Shown here one piece after another: positions 52,133 to 62,852 of a DNA stretch of 64,000 nucleotides; position 1 is the first letter of the stretch; every line of letters starts with the position of its first letter. The notes under the pieces were generated by a model. The model was not told the origin of the DNA, made no database searches, and saw only the letters and a list, made by a program, of their open reading frames with translations. The position numbers and the translations under genes were made by a program. Origin of the DNA: Cellulomonas sp. PhB150 (GTDB lineage: Bacteria; Actinomycetota; Actinomycetes; Actinomycetales; Cellulomonadaceae); the NCBI RefSeq assembly GCF_003755175.1, contig NZ_RKHX01000001.1, positions 1,116,001 through 1,180,000 of the forward strand, in the 5' to 3' direction.

Positions 52133-53601
52133 ATGGACATGCACGCACCCGGCGACGACAGCGCCGACACCTCTGCACCGGCCGGTCCGGGCGCCGGCAC
52201 CTCGTCGGCCCCGCCGCCCGACTCGAGCCCGACGCCGGGCTCCGGCTTCTTCGGCACCGTGCGGCGCCTCGACGTCCAGCGCGCCGACGACCGCTGGATC
52301 GGCGGCGTGTGCGCCGGGCTCGCCAACCGCACCGGGTTCGACCCGCTCGTCTGGCGCGGCATCTTCGCGGCGTCGCTGCTCATCGGCGGCCTCGGCCTGG
52401 TCCTCTACGGCGTCGCGTGGGCCCTGCTGCCCGAGCGGCGCGACGGCCGCATCCACCTCGAGGAGCTGTTCGCCGGCCGGTTCGACGTCGCCGTCCTGGG
52501 CGCGCTCGCGTTCACGGTGATCGGGCTCGGCCGCGGCGGGGGCGTGTTCTCGCTGTGGTTCTGGGGCGGCGAGCCCGGCTGGGTCAACGGGTTCTTCGAC
52601 TGGATCGCCGGACTGCTCTGGCTCGGCTTCGTCGCCGCGGTGGTCGTCGTGATCGTCATGGCGCTCAACCGCCGCGGCTCTCGTCGGCCGCCCGTCCCGC
52701 CGGGCCCCTACGGCCCCTACCCGGCACGGCCCGCCGGACCCGCGCCCACGTCCCCGTACTCGCGCTCGACGACCTACCCGAGCGCGCACCACGGCACGAC
52801 GTCCCCCGGCACGACCCCGTACCCGCCCGCACCGGCCTCGCCGGGTGCCACCGGCTACCCGGGAGCGACCACGTTCCCGTCGTCGGCGCCCGCCCAGCCC
52901 GCTCCCGCGCCGCCCGCCCGGCCCGCCAAGCAGCCCAAGCCGAGCACCCCCGGCCCGGGCGTGGCGACCGTCGGCGTCGTCGTCGCCCTGAGCCTCATCG
53001 GGCTCGCCGTCCTGCTCGCCACCGACCGCGCCGACACCTTCACCGGACCGGTCGCCCTGACCGCCGTCGGGATCGCCGTGGTCCTCGCCGGGCTCGGCAT
53101 CGTCGTCTCCGGCTTCCGGGGTCGCTCGAGCGGCTTCCTCGGGTTCCTCGCGATCGCCGGCATCGTCGTCGCGCTGCCGCTGGGCGCGGCGAGCACCTCG
53201 CAGTGGAGCTGGGACGACGACGGCGTGCACCGGTTCGCCGGCGACGTCGACCTCGTCGTCACGAACCGGTCCGAGGCCGCCGACGGCTACGCCCTCGGCT
53301 TCGGCCAGGCGAACCTCGACCTCAGCGACCTGCCCGTCACCGACGAGCTGCTCGAGGTCCCGATCGCCGTCGGGGCCGGTGACGTCACGGTCGTCGTCCC
53401 GCAGGACGCCGCCGTGACCGCCGACGTGCGGCTGCGCGCCGGCCAGATCACGTGGGACGTCGACGGCACCGCGCAGCACGTGGACGGCCTCTCGTCCGAC
53501 ACCCGCACCTTCACCGACGCCGCCTCCGCCGACGGCTCTGCGCAGCTCGACCTGCAGATCAGCGTCGGCGCCGGCAACGTCACCGTCATCCGGGAGAACT
53601 C

Positions 53602-53605
<4 letters not shown>
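52133..53605 (+). CDS. PspC-domain membrane protein with C-terminal beta-helix-like domain
   Basis: 490 residues. A disordered N-tail precedes the PspC domain at about 60-110 (IGGVCAGLANRTGFDPLVWRGIF). Further membrane segments and a Pro/Tyr/Ser-rich cytoplasmic loop follow, then three more spans and a C-terminal domain of the DUF4097/LiaF-type beta-strand repeat (PIAVGAGDVTVVVPQ, ISVGAGNVTVI). LiaF-like proteins inhibit envelope-stress kinases, so this may be an accessory or target of the adjacent two-component system. The ATG at 52133 is in front of the tail. Confidence 0.88.
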
Positions 53606-54291
<686 letters not shown>

Positions 54292-54302
54292 CCCGACGAC
54301 GC

Positions 54303-54343
54303 GAAGCGGCGGCCGTCCCCGGGGTGGGGAGGGCCGCCGCTTC
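54303..54343. terminator. Bidirectional hairpin between two membrane-protein genes
   Basis: GAAGCGGCGGCC pairs exactly with GGCCGCCGCTTC over a 17-nt loop; flanking ACGAC and GTCGT extend it past a bulge. Confidence 0.8.
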
Positions 54344-54377
54344 GTCGTGCTCAGGCTGTGCCGTGCGGTCGAGCAGC

Positions 54378-55136
54378 TCAGATCGAGTGCGACGACGGGG
54401 GCTCGTCGGGCGAGGCCAGGTGGCTCGAGCGCGTCGGCGGGTTCGTCGACGGCGTCTCGTCGGTCGCCGGCTTGTCGACGACAGGCTCGGCGGCCACGGG
54501 CTCGGCGGCCACGGGCTCGTCGACCACCGGCTTCTCCACCGCAGGAGCGGCGGCCGCGGGCTCAGGAGCCGGCGGCGCGACGGGAGCCGGCGGCGCCGCC
54601 GGGGCCTCGGCCACGGGTGCGGCGGCCACCGGGGCGGCAACGGGTGCGGCCACCGGGTCGGGCGCGGGGTACGGGTTGCTCAGCGCCGTCGTCTGACCGT
54701 CGATGCCCGCGAGGCGCGAGCCGGTCTTGCGCAGCGCGAAGCCGATGAAGAGCAGGACCACGCCGATGCCGACGACCAGCAGCGCGACGCCGAACGCGAC
54801 GACCGAGGTGAACAGCGACGCGCGCAGGAACGAGGCCGTCATGACGGTGTCCCGCTTGGGGTCGTCCTGCGGCAGCTCGGCGTAGGTGAGACCGCCGGAG
54901 GCCTCGAGCGCGTGGTGGTTGATGATGTCGGCCTGCACCCAGGCCTCCCACGGCGTGTCGACGATCTGCCCCTGGAAGGCCTTCGCGTCGTCGGAGACCG
55001 TGATCTGCTCCGCGTTGAGGTTCGTGGTGACCGCGCCCCACGTGACGGCGCCGGCGACCACGAAGATGATCCCGAAGATGATCGTCAGCAGGCCGATGCC
55101 CTTGACGCCCCCCGACTTGCCTGAGCTCTGTGCCAT
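54378..55136 (-). CDS. Membrane protein with Ala/Pro/Val-rich C-tail
   Basis: 252 residues: an N-terminal span GIGLLTIIFGIIFVVAGAVTWGAV, an extracellular-looking segment of about 90 residues with AEQITVSDDAKAFQGQIVDTPWEAW, a second span VVAFGVALLVVGIGVVLLFIGFAL, then a long Ala/Pro/Glu tail. It looks like a family common in Actinobacteria (putative aromatic-ring-opening or secreted-type membrane protein), but I do not name a function. ATG at 55136; it stands alone. Confidence 0.68.
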   Translation of the reverse strand: MAQSSGKSGGVKGIGLLTIIFGIIFVVAGAVTWGAVTTNLNAEQITVSDDAKAFQGQIVDTPWEAWVQADIINHHALEASGGLTYAELPQDDPKRDTVMTASFLRASLFTSVVAFGVALLVVGIGVVLLFIGFALRKTGSRLAGIDGQTTALSNPYPAPDPVAAPVAAPVAAAPVAEAPAAPPAPVAPPAPEPAAAAPAVEKPVVDEPVAAEPVAAEPVVDKPATDETPSTNPPTRSSHLASPDEPPSSHSI

Positions 55137-55325
55137 GTCCCCGGTTCCCCTTCCGTACCCGAAAGTGCGAGCCCGAAACGGCGGGCCCGGCGGGCCCCCG
55201 TCGACCCGCGCGCAATGCGTTCGTGCAGGTCGACTGTATCGACAGACGTGCACGTCGCGTCACTATTCGGGCGAAAGAGACTCCTGCGCGTCCGGCGGGT
55301 GCCGGCAGATGTCGGCAGAGACGCG

Positions 55326-55748
55326 TCAGCGCTCGGCGGCCTCGATGCGCGCGAGGGCCTGGCGGTGCGCCTTGCGCTCGAGGATGAAGGACATGACCGG
55401 CACGACGCCCGCCGCGGCGAGCGTCACGAGGCGGCCCAGCCGCCAGCGCATCGTCGACCAGAGGTTGACGACGGTCACGAGGTACACGACGTAGATCCAG
55501 CCGTGCGCGAAGGCGACCCAGTTCCCGATCACCGGCTTCGCGTGGCCCTCGGCGTCGTAGCCGTTGACGTGGAACACGTACTTGAGGATCAGCTCGAGGC
55601 ACAGCAGCAGCAGCATCGAGCCGGTGATCCACGCCATCACGCGGTAGCGCAGCAGCGCACCGCGCGCCTTGCGCGACCAGTCGGCGTCCGCCGGGCCGCT
55701 CGTCGCGGCGGCAGCAGGCTCGGGGGCGGTGGTGGGTGTCTCGCTCAC
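55326..55748 (-). CDS. DUF3817 membrane protein
   Basis: 140 residues. A 35-residue Ala/Pro tail precedes the DUF3817 core: ALLRYRVMAWITGSMLLLLCLELILKY, NWVAFAHGWIYVVYLVTVVNLW (with the conserved HGW) and VTLAAAGVVPVMSFILERKAHR. DUF3817 genes are often next to guaA and SURF1 genes in Actinobacteria, as here. The function is unknown. The GTG at 55748 follows CACAAT at 7 nt, possibly leaderless. Confidence 0.85.
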   Translation of the reverse strand: MSETPTTAPEPAAAATSGPADADWSRKARGALLRYRVMAWITGSMLLLLCLELILKYVFHVNGYDAEGHAKPVIGNWVAFAHGWIYVVYLVTVVNLWSTMRWRLGRLVTLAAAGVVPVMSFILERKAHRQALARIEAAER

Positions 55749-55802
55749 GGGAACGATTGTGCCCCCGCGGGCGCGTGCACGACGCACGTCACCGACGTGA
55801 CG

Positions 55803-57374
55803 TCACTCCCACTCGATGGTGCCCGGCGGCTTGCTCGTGACGTCGAGGACGACCCGGTTGACCTCGGGCACCTCGTTGGTGATGCGTGTGGAGATCACCG
55901 CGAGCACGTCGTACGGCAGGCGGGTCCAGTCGGCCGTCATCGCGTCCTCCGACGAGACGGGCCGCAGCACGATCGGGTGGCCGTACGTGCGGCCGTCGCC
56001 CTGCACGCCGACCGAGCGCACGTCCGCGAGCAGCACGACAGGGCACTGCCAGATGTCGCGGTCCAGCCCGGCGCGCGTGAGCTCCTCGCGGGCGATGACG
56101 TCCGCCGCGCGCAGGATGTCGAGGCGCTCGGCCGTGACCTCCCCGATGATGCGGATGCCCAGGCCGGGGCCGGGGAACGGCTGGCGCCAGACGATGGCCT
56201 CGGGGACGCCGAGCTCGAGGCCGACCGCCCGCACCTCGTCCTTGAACAGGGTCCGCAGCGGCTCGACGAGCTGGAACTGCAGGTCGTCGGGCAGCCCGCC
56301 CACGTTGTGGTGCGACTTGATGTTCGCCGCGCCCTCGCCGCCACCGGACTCGACGACGTCCGGGTAGAGCGTGCCCTGCACCAGGAACTCGACCGACTCG
56401 TCGCTGCCCTCGACGATCTCGCGGGCGGCGTCCTCGAACACGCGGATGAACTCTCGGCCGATGATCTTGCGCTTGGTCTCGGGGTCGGTGTGGCCCGCGA
56501 GCGCACGCAGGAAACGGTCCTTCGCGTCGACGACGACGAGCTGCACGCCCGTGGCCGCGACGAAGTCCTTCTCGACCTGCTCGGCCTCGCCCGAGCGCAG
56601 CAGCCCGTGGTCGACGAACACGCAGGTCAGCTGGTCGCCGACAGCCTTCTGCACGAGCGCCGCGGCGACGGAGGAGTCGACGCCGCCGGACAGCCCGCAG
56701 ATGACGCGCGCGGTGCCGACCTGCGCGCGGATCCGCTCGACCTGCTCGGCGACCACGTTGCCGGGATTCCAGTCGGGGGCCAGGCCGGCGCCCTCGTAGA
56801 GGAAGTTCTCGAGCGCCTTCTGGCCCAGCGGCGAGTGCTTGACCTCGGGGTGCCACTGCACGCCGAACAGGCGCCGGGCACGGTTCTCGAAGGCGGCGAC
56901 GGGCGAGCCCGACGAGGTCGCGAGCACGTCGAAGCCCTCGGGCGCGGCGTGCACCGCGTCTCCGTGGCTCATCCAGACGGTCTGCGCGTCGGGGCTGCCG
57001 GCGAGCACGGTCCCGGCCTGCGTGACCTCGACGGCCGTGCCGCCGTACTCGCGCTGACCGGTCTGCGCGACGGTCCCGCCGAGCGCGGCGGCCATCGCCT
57101 GGAAGCCGTAGCAGATGCCCAGCACGGGCACGCCGGCCTCGAACAGGGCGGGGTCGACGAACGGTGCGCCCGCGGCGTACACCGAGGACGGGCCGCCGGA
57201 CAGGATGATCGCGGCCGGGTCCTTGGCCAGCAGGTCCGCCACGGAGGCCGTGTGGGGGACGATCTCGGAGTACACGTTCGCCTCGCGCACGCGGCGCGCG
57301 ATGAGCTGGGCGTACTGGGCGCCGAAGTCGACGACGAGCACCGGTCGGTGCGCGGGAGGGGGCGTCTGCGTCAC
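55803..57374 (-). CDS. guaA: GMP synthase (glutamine-hydrolysing)
   Basis: A 523-residue enzyme that aminates XMP to GMP. The glutaminase domain has GICYGFQAM (catalytic Cys) and [11 protein letters not shown] (His, Glu). The ATP-pyrophosphatase domain has the P-loop [12 protein letters not shown], and the C-terminal dimerisation domain ends [12 protein letters not shown]. The GTG at 57374 is preceded at 6 nt by TACCCT, a leaderless form. The gene is divergent from the ABC exporter operon. Confidence 0.97.
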   Translation of the reverse strand: MTQTPPPAHRPVLVVDFGAQYAQLIARRVREANVYSEIVPHTASVADLLAKDPAAIILSGGPSSVYAAGAPFVDPALFEAGVPVLGICYGFQAMAAALGGTVAQTGQREYGGTAVEVTQAGTVLAGSPDAQTVWMSHGDAVHAAPEGFDVLATSSGSPVAAFENRARRLFGVQWHPEVKHSPLGQKALENFLYEGAGLAPDWNPGNVVAEQVERIRAQVGTARVICGLSGGVDSSVAAALVQKAVGDQLTCVFVDHGLLRSGEAEQVEKDFVAATGVQLVVVDAKDRFLRALAGHTDPETKRKIIGREFIRVFEDAAREIVEGSDESVEFLVQGTLYPDVVESGGGEGAANIKSHHNVGGLPDDLQFQLVEPLRTLFKDEVRAVGLELGVPEAIVWRQPFPGPGLGIRIIGEVTAERLDILRAADVIAREELTRAGLDRDIWQCPVVLLADVRSVGVQGDGRTYGHPIVLRPVSSEDAMTADWTRLPYDVLAVISTRITNEVPEVNRVVLDVTSKPPGTIEWE

Positions 57375-57478
57375 GCCCCCAGGGTAGTCGGACGAGGAGA
57401 CCGCCCGGCCCGCCCGTCCACGCCCGGCACGCACCCGCACCGGGCGGAAAACGATTCGAGCGGTGTCGGTACGGGCAC

Positions 57479-57493
57479 GTAACGTTGCCGCTC
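57479..57493 (+). promoter_or_regulatory. -10 element of the ABC exporter operon
   Basis: TAACGT at 57480-57485 lies 8 nt before the GTG at 57494. It favours this GTG over a TTG nine bases earlier. Confidence 0.5.
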
Positions 57494-59341
57494 GTGAGAT
57501 CCCTCCCCCTCGACGACCCCGGCACCCCGCCGCTGTCCGGTCCTGTCCGCTACCTGTGGTGGCTGGCCTGCCGGCAGTGGGGCATCCTGCTGGTCGCGGT
57601 GCTGCTGGGGATCGTCCTGTTCGCCTGCCAGGCCTTCCTCCCCCTCCTCACCGGCCACGCCATCGACTCCGGCCTGGCACACGGCTTCGGGCCGGACCTG
57701 TGGCGCGCGGCCGGCCTGCTCGGCCTCCTCGGCATCGTCAGCGCCGGCGCCGGCGCGATCGGCCACCGGTACGACATCGCGAACTGGCTGCGGGCCTCGT
57801 TCGCGTCGTCCCAGCTCGTCGGTCGCACGGTGTCCCGCTCGGGCCACGCGATCACGGCGGAGCTGCCCACCGGCGAGGTCGTGTCCGCCGTCGCGAACGA
57901 CGCGCTGCGGGTCGGCGAGCTCTACGCCGTGCTCGCGCGCTTCGTCGGCAGCATCGTGGCCTACGCGATCGCGGCCGTCCTCATGCTGCGGGTCTCGGTC
58001 CCGCTCGGCCTCGTCGTCGTGCTCGGCCTGCCGGTCGTCGCGGTCTCGCTCGGCCTCATCGTGCGCCCCCTCCAGAAGCGCCAGGTCGCCCAGCGCGAGG
58101 CCTCCGGCCGGCTGACGACCCTCGGGTCGGACACGGTCTCCGGCCTGCGGATCCTGCGCGGCATCGGCGGCGAGGGCGTCTTCAACGCGCGCTACCGCGA
58201 GCAGTCGCAGCTCGTCCGCGCGCGTGGCGTCGAGGTCGCGGGGACGCAGTCGTGGCTCGACGCGCTGCAGGTGCTCCTGCCCGGTGCGTTCGTCGTCGTG
58301 CTCGTCTGGCTCGGCGCGCACATGGCCGTCGACGGCACGATCACGCCCGGCCAGCTGGTCGCCACGTACGGCTACGCGGCGTTCCTCAGCTGGCCCGTGC
58401 AGAACGCGACCATGATGGTGCAGTCCGCCACCCGCGCCCACGTCGGCGCCGGGAAGGTCGTCGGCGTCCTGCGCGTCGTGCCCTCGACGGGTGCCACTCC
58501 GGGCTCGGCCCCGATGCCGGCCCCCGGCGCACCGCTGGTCGACGAGACGAGCGGCGTGCGGCTCGACGACGGCCGGCTGGTGGCCCTGGTGTCCGCGGAC
58601 CCCGACGAATCCGCGGCGATCGCGACCCGGCTGGGCCGGTTCGACGACGAGGCCGAGGCAGGCACGCCGGTCACGCTCGGGGGCGTCCGGCTGTCCGACC
58701 TCGACAAGGCGGCGGTGCGCGAGCGCGTCGTCGTCGCCGAGGCCACGCCCCACCTGTTCTCCGGGACGCTGGCCACCGAGCTCGACGTGCACGGACCGGG
58801 AGACGAGGAGCGGCTGCTCGCCGCGATCGCCCTGGCGGACGCGCACGACGTCGTCGACTCGACGCCGGACGGTCTCGCGGGCGAGCTGCCCGAGAAGGGC
58901 CGCTCGCTGTCGGGCGGCCAGCGGCAGCGGGTCGCGCTCGCGCGGGCCCTCCTGCTCGAGCCGGAGATCCTCGTCCTCGTCGAGCCGACGTCGGCGGTCG
59001 ACGCCCACACCGAGGCGCGGATCGCGTCGCGACTGGTCGACGCACGCGGCGGACGCACCACCCTCGTCGTGACCGCCTCCCCGCTCGTGCTCGACCACGT
59101 CGACGAGGTGCAGTTCGTCCAGGACGGTGCCGTGGTCGCGCGCGGCACGCACGCCGAGCTGTTGGGGGCGTCCGGCCCGTGGGCCTCCGCCTACCACCGC
59201 GTGGTGGGTCGCAGCCTGGACGAGGACACCCCAGCCGGCGGTCTGCCGACGGTCGCGCTGGACGAGGACCGCATCGCCGACGAGGCGTTCGACGCACTGC
59301 TCGAGCAGCAGTCCGCAGACAGGACAGGAGGCCGGCCGTGA
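57494..59341 (+). CDS. Heterodimeric ABC exporter, subunit with degenerate ATP site
   Basis: 615 residues: six membrane spans (about 20-320) and a nucleotide-binding domain. The Walker A region reads [16 protein letters not shown], without the GKS/T of a P-loop. Walker B is [12 protein letters not shown], with Val in place of the Asp, and the switch His is lost (VVTASPLVL). The signature LSGGQRQR is intact. This subunit cannot form a catalytic site of its own but can complete the partner's site. It overlaps the partner gene by four bases. The substrate is unknown; drug or lipid export is the usual role. Confidence 0.9.
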   Translation: MRSLPLDDPGTPPLSGPVRYLWWLACRQWGILLVAVLLGIVLFACQAFLPLLTGHAIDSGLAHGFGPDLWRAAGLLGLLGIVSAGAGAIGHRYDIANWLRASFASSQLVGRTVSRSGHAITAELPTGEVVSAVANDALRVGELYAVLARFVGSIVAYAIAAVLMLRVSVPLGLVVVLGLPVVAVSLGLIVRPLQKRQVAQREASGRLTTLGSDTVSGLRILRGIGGEGVFNARYREQSQLVRARGVEVAGTQSWLDALQVLLPGAFVVVLVWLGAHMAVDGTITPGQLVATYGYAAFLSWPVQNATMMVQSATRAHVGAGKVVGVLRVVPSTGATPGSAPMPAPGAPLVDETSGVRLDDGRLVALVSADPDESAAIATRLGRFDDEAEAGTPVTLGGVRLSDLDKAAVRERVVVAEATPHLFSGTLATELDVHGPGDEERLLAAIALADAHDVVDSTPDGLAGELPEKGRSLSGGQRQRVALARALLLEPEILVLVEPTSAVDAHTEARIASRLVDARGGRTTLVVTASPLVLDHVDEVQFVQDGAVVARGTHAELLGASGPWASAYHRVVGRSLDEDTPAGGLPTVALDEDRIADEAFDALLEQQSADRTGGRP

Positions 59342-61071
59342 AGCTGCCCATCGCGGACTCCGCGCAGGTGCGGGCGTACGCCGCACGCCTGTTCCGCCTG
59401 CACCGGGCGCCCCTGACCAAGATCGCGGTGCTGCACACGCTCGCCGCGATCGCCGGCCTGACCGGCCCGTGGCTCATGGGCCGGCTCGTCGACGCGGTCA
59501 ACGACGGCACGACGACCGGCTACGTCAACATGCTGATCGCGATCGGCGCGGGCGCGGTGCTCGCGCAGACCGTGCTCATCCGGTTCGCGCAGCGGTCCTC
59601 GATGGTGTTCGGCGAGATGGTGTTCGCCGAGCTCCGCGAGGAGTTCATCGCGACCGTCACGTCACTGCCGCTGTCGACCGTCGAGCGCGCCGGCACGGGC
59701 GACCTCGTGGCACGCACGACGAACGACGTGAACCGGCTCCAGCACGCGGTCCGGTTCGGCGTGCCGCGCGTCATCGTCGCCGTCGTCACGGTCACGCTCA
59801 CCGTCGTCGCGAGCCTGATCATGTCCCCGCTCGTCGCGGTCGCCATGTTCGTCGGCGTCCCGTCGATGCTGGTGATCGTGCGCTGGTACCTGCGCCGCGC
59901 GACGCCTGCCTACCAGCGCGAGTCCGCGGCCTACGCGGCGCTCAACGGCACCATCACGGAGTCGGTCGAGGGCGCCCGCACGGTCGACGCGCTGTGCCTG
60001 GGCACGCGCCGGATGGGTCGCGTGAACGCCGACCTGCACGAGGCGTTCGACGCCGAGAAGGCCACGCTCAACCTCCGCACCGTGCTGTTCCCCGGCGTCG
60101 ACCTCGCGTTCGTGCTCGCCCCCGTGGCGGTCCTGCTCTGGGGCGGCTACCTCGCGTCCAACGACTACGTGACCCTGGGCGCGGTCACCACGATCGTGCT
60201 CTACACGTACCAGGTCACCGGCCCGGTCTGGGAGCTGATCTTCTGGGTCGACGAGATCCAGGTGGCGACCACGTCGCTCGCCCGCATCGTCGGCGTGCAG
60301 CTCGTGGACACCGACCGCGTCGAGCGCCCGGGCGAGCCCCGTGACGAGGACATCGCGGCCCGTGACCTGACCTACGCGTACCGCGAGGGCCACAACGTGC
60401 TGCACGGCATCGACCTCGACCTGGCCGCCGGCGAACGCCTCGCGGTCGTCGGGCCCTCGGGCGCGGGCAAGTCGACGCTCGGGCGCATGCTGGCCGGCAT
60501 CCACCCGCCCTCGGGCGGGACGGTGCGCGTCGGCGGCGTGCCGCTGGTCGACCTCGCGCTCGAGAAGCTGCGCGGGCACGTCGCCCTGGTCACGCAGGAG
60601 CACCACGTGTTCGTCGGCACGGTCGCGGACAACCTGCGGCTCGCGGACGCGAGCGCCGACGAGGACGCGCTGCGGCGTGCGCTCGAGGCGGTCGACGCGT
60701 GGGGCTGGGTCGCGGCCCTGCCCGATGCGCTGGCGACCGAGGTCGGCTCGGGCGGGCACCCGCTCACCCCGGCGCAGGCGCAGCAGATCGCGCTGGCCCG
60801 CCTGGTGCTGCTCGACCCGCACACGCTCGTGCTCGACGAGGCGACCTCGTTGCTCGACCCCCGGGCCGCGCGGCACCTGGAGCGCTCGCTCAACGGTGTG
60901 CTCGCCGGCCGCACGGTCGTCGCGATCGCGCACCGCCTGCACACCGCGCACGACGCGGACCGGGTGGCGGTCGTCGACGGTGGCCGGATCACCGAGATCG
61001 GCCCGCACGACGAGCTGGTCGCCGCGGGTGGCGACTACGCCGCGCTGTGGCACTCCTGGCAGCACGAGTAG
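59338..61071 (+). CDS. Heterodimeric ABC exporter, subunit with catalytic Walker motifs
   Basis: 577 residues with six membrane spans and a nucleotide-binding domain that complements the previous subunit. Walker A GPSGAGKST, Walker B TLVLDEATSLLD and the switch His in AIAHRL are intact, but the signature is altered to LTPAQAQQ. With the partner's LSGGQ it makes exactly one complete ATP site. GTG at 59338 (GTGA overlap), preceded by AGGAGG. The arfB gene follows 15 bp later. Confidence 0.93.
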   Translation: MKLPIADSAQVRAYAARLFRLHRAPLTKIAVLHTLAAIAGLTGPWLMGRLVDAVNDGTTTGYVNMLIAIGAGAVLAQTVLIRFAQRSSMVFGEMVFAELREEFIATVTSLPLSTVERAGTGDLVARTTNDVNRLQHAVRFGVPRVIVAVVTVTLTVVASLIMSPLVAVAMFVGVPSMLVIVRWYLRRATPAYQRESAAYAALNGTITESVEGARTVDALCLGTRRMGRVNADLHEAFDAEKATLNLRTVLFPGVDLAFVLAPVAVLLWGGYLASNDYVTLGAVTTIVLYTYQVTGPVWELIFWVDEIQVATTSLARIVGVQLVDTDRVERPGEPRDEDIAARDLTYAYREGHNVLHGIDLDLAAGERLAVVGPSGAGKSTLGRMLAGIHPPSGGTVRVGGVPLVDLALEKLRGHVALVTQEHHVFVGTVADNLRLADASADEDALRRALEAVDAWGWVAALPDALATEVGSGGHPLTPAQAQQIALARLVLLDPHTLVLDEATSLLDPRAARHLERSLNGVLAGRTVVAIAHRLHTAHDADRVAVVDGGRITEIGPHDELVAAGGDYAALWHSWQHE

Positions 61072-61086
61072 CGCGGTGAGCCTGCG

Positions 61087-61527
61087 GTGAGCGGCGCGCT
61101 GAGCGGTCCCGTCGTCCTGCGTGGGGGCGTCGTCATCCCCGACGACGCCCTCACGTGGCGCTTCTCGCGGTCCAGCGGGCCGGGCGGTCAGTCGGTCAAC
61201 ACGACCGACTCGCGTGCCGAGCTCTCGGTCGACCTCGACGGCCTCGCCTGGGCGAGCGAGCCGCAGCGCGAGCGCGTGCTCGAGCGCCTCGCCGGCCGGC
61301 TGCGCGGCGAGATCCTCACGGTCACCGCCTCCGAGCACCGCTCGCAGCTGCGCAACCGGGAGGCCGCGCTCGCGCGGATCACGGCACTGCTCGACGAGGC
61401 CCTCGCTCCCCCGGGTCCACCGCGGCGTGCCGCCCGCGCCAGCCGCGGGTCCCGCGAGCGACGCAAGGCGGGCGAGCAGCAGCGCCGCGCGATCAAGCAG
61501 CTGCGCCGACGGCCTCCGGAGCGCTGA
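61087..61527 (+). CDS. arfB: Alternative ribosome-rescue factor ArfB (YaeJ-type, GGQ)
   Basis: 146 residues. The release-factor catalytic loop SSGPGGQSVNTTDSRAEL carries GGQ, and the C-terminal tail is rich in Arg/Lys (GSRERRKAGEQQRRAIKQLRRR), as in ArfB, which binds the empty mRNA channel of stalled ribosomes and hydrolyses peptidyl-tRNA. Length is as expected. GTG at 61087, 15 bp after the exporter. Its 3' end overlaps the convergent YhgE-type gene by 35 bp. Confidence 0.93.
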   Translation: MSGALSGPVVLRGGVVIPDDALTWRFSRSSGPGGQSVNTTDSRAELSVDLDGLAWASEPQRERVLERLAGRLRGEILTVTASEHRSQLRNREAALARITALLDEALAPPGPPRRAARASRGSRERRKAGEQQRRAIKQLRRRPPER

Positions 61528-62815
61528 CCACCGGGTAGCCGAGCCGGCGCAGCCCACGCCGGTCGTAGAAGCGCGCCGCGACGAGCCCGCCGACGACCGC
61601 AAGCACGGCGCCGAGCGCGATCATCGACCAGCTCCGGGGCAGCGCCCCGGTCGCCTGCGCGTCGAAGTACAGGATCGAGCGCACGCCGTCGGACAGCTGA
61701 CGCATCGGCTCGAACGCGGACAGGAACCGGTAGAACGACGGTAGCGCCTCGAGCGGGATCGTCGCGCCCGACGAGGGCAGCGCGAGCACGATGAACACGA
61801 ACATCGACACCAGCTGGCCCAGCCCGCCGAACACCACGTTGATCGCGTGCACACCGAGCGCGACGGCCGCCGAGGCGCAGACCGAGAACGCGTACAGCAG
61901 CGGCAGGTGGCCGGCGTCCATGCCGAGCAGCGTGATCGTCGCGAACATGACGATCGCGGAGGTCACCAGCGCGAGCACCACGGAGATCGCGGACTTCACC
62001 AGGAAGGTCTGCGCGCGGCTGATCGGCGCCGCGGCGCGGCGCGAGTGGAAGGGGCCGTACTCGGTGTCGGCGTAGCCGAGGGCGCCGTCGACCGCCGTGC
62101 TGACGACGGTCGCGCCGATGAAGCCGGCGAGCACCAGCAGGAGCGTGAAGTAGAACGCGCTCAGCCCCGCGCCGGAGTGCGGGCCGAGCTGGTGCCCGGG
62201 CTGCACGACGACCGACACCGGGTCGGCGAGCAGCAGCGCGGTCGCGTTCGCAGTGGGCGCGTCGCCCGACGAGGCCTGCGCGGTGAGCTGCTTGCCCACC
62301 TCGGACGAGGCCGCGTGCGCCGCCGTCTGGGCGGCGTTCGAGGCGAACGACGAGCCGAGGCTGCCCGCGCCCTGGTTCGTGAGCACCGTGATCGTCGGCC
62401 GCACGGGGTCGGCGGTCGCGGTCCCCAGCGCCGCGATCGAGGCGGTGAAGCCGGCGGGGATCTCGAGCGCCCCGAACACCTCGTCGCGGGCCAGCGCGTC
62501 GCGGGCCTCCGCAGCAGTCATGACGCGCCAGTCGACCGCCGGGTCGTCGTCGGCCGTGATCGCCCCGACCACCTGGTCGCCGACGTTCGTCTGCGTGCCA
62601 CCGACGCTCGCACCCTCGTCGGAGCTCACGAGCGCGACGGGCAGGTTCGACAGGTCCGTCTGCGGGTTGAGGATGCCGCCCATGTAGAGCAGCGAGAGCA
62701 GGAGCGCGACGACCGCGACGACCCCGGTGGGCAGCGCCCAGGTCTTCGGCTCGCGGAGCACGTGCACCGCCCGGAGCGCGTCGGCGTGCCGGGGTGCGTG
62801 GTGCGTGGTGGGCAT
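61493..62815 (-). CDS. YhgE/Pip / DUF3533-type ABC-2-like membrane protein
   Basis: 440 residues: one N-terminal span (LPTGVVAVVALLLSLLYMGGIL), a large external domain of about 170 residues starting LSNLPVALVSSDEGAS, and five spans at the C-terminus. This is the layout of the YhgE/Pip family, related to ABC-2 permeases. Its TetR regulator is encoded upstream. Such proteins export drugs, lipids or toxins; the substrate is unknown. ATG at 62815; GACC/GGAG-type ribosome-binding sequence nearby. Confidence 0.88.
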   Translation of the reverse strand: MPTTHHAPRHADALRAVHVLREPKTWALPTGVVAVVALLLSLLYMGGILNPQTDLSNLPVALVSSDEGASVGGTQTNVGDQVVGAITADDDPAVDWRVMTAAEARDALARDEVFGALEIPAGFTASIAALGTATADPVRPTITVLTNQGAGSLGSSFASNAAQTAAHAASSEVGKQLTAQASSGDAPTANATALLLADPVSVVVQPGHQLGPHSGAGLSAFYFTLLLVLAGFIGATVVSTAVDGALGYADTEYGPFHSRRAAAPISRAQTFLVKSAISVVLALVTSAIVMFATITLLGMDAGHLPLLYAFSVCASAAVALGVHAINVVFGGLGQLVSMFVFIVLALPSSGATIPLEALPSFYRFLSAFEPMRQLSDGVRSILYFDAQATGALPRSWSMIALGAVLAVVGGLVAARFYDRRGLRRLGYPVVSAPEAVGAAA

Positions 62816-62852
62816 GGCGGTCTCCAGGAAGGTCTGGTGAGGCGGGATGTGC

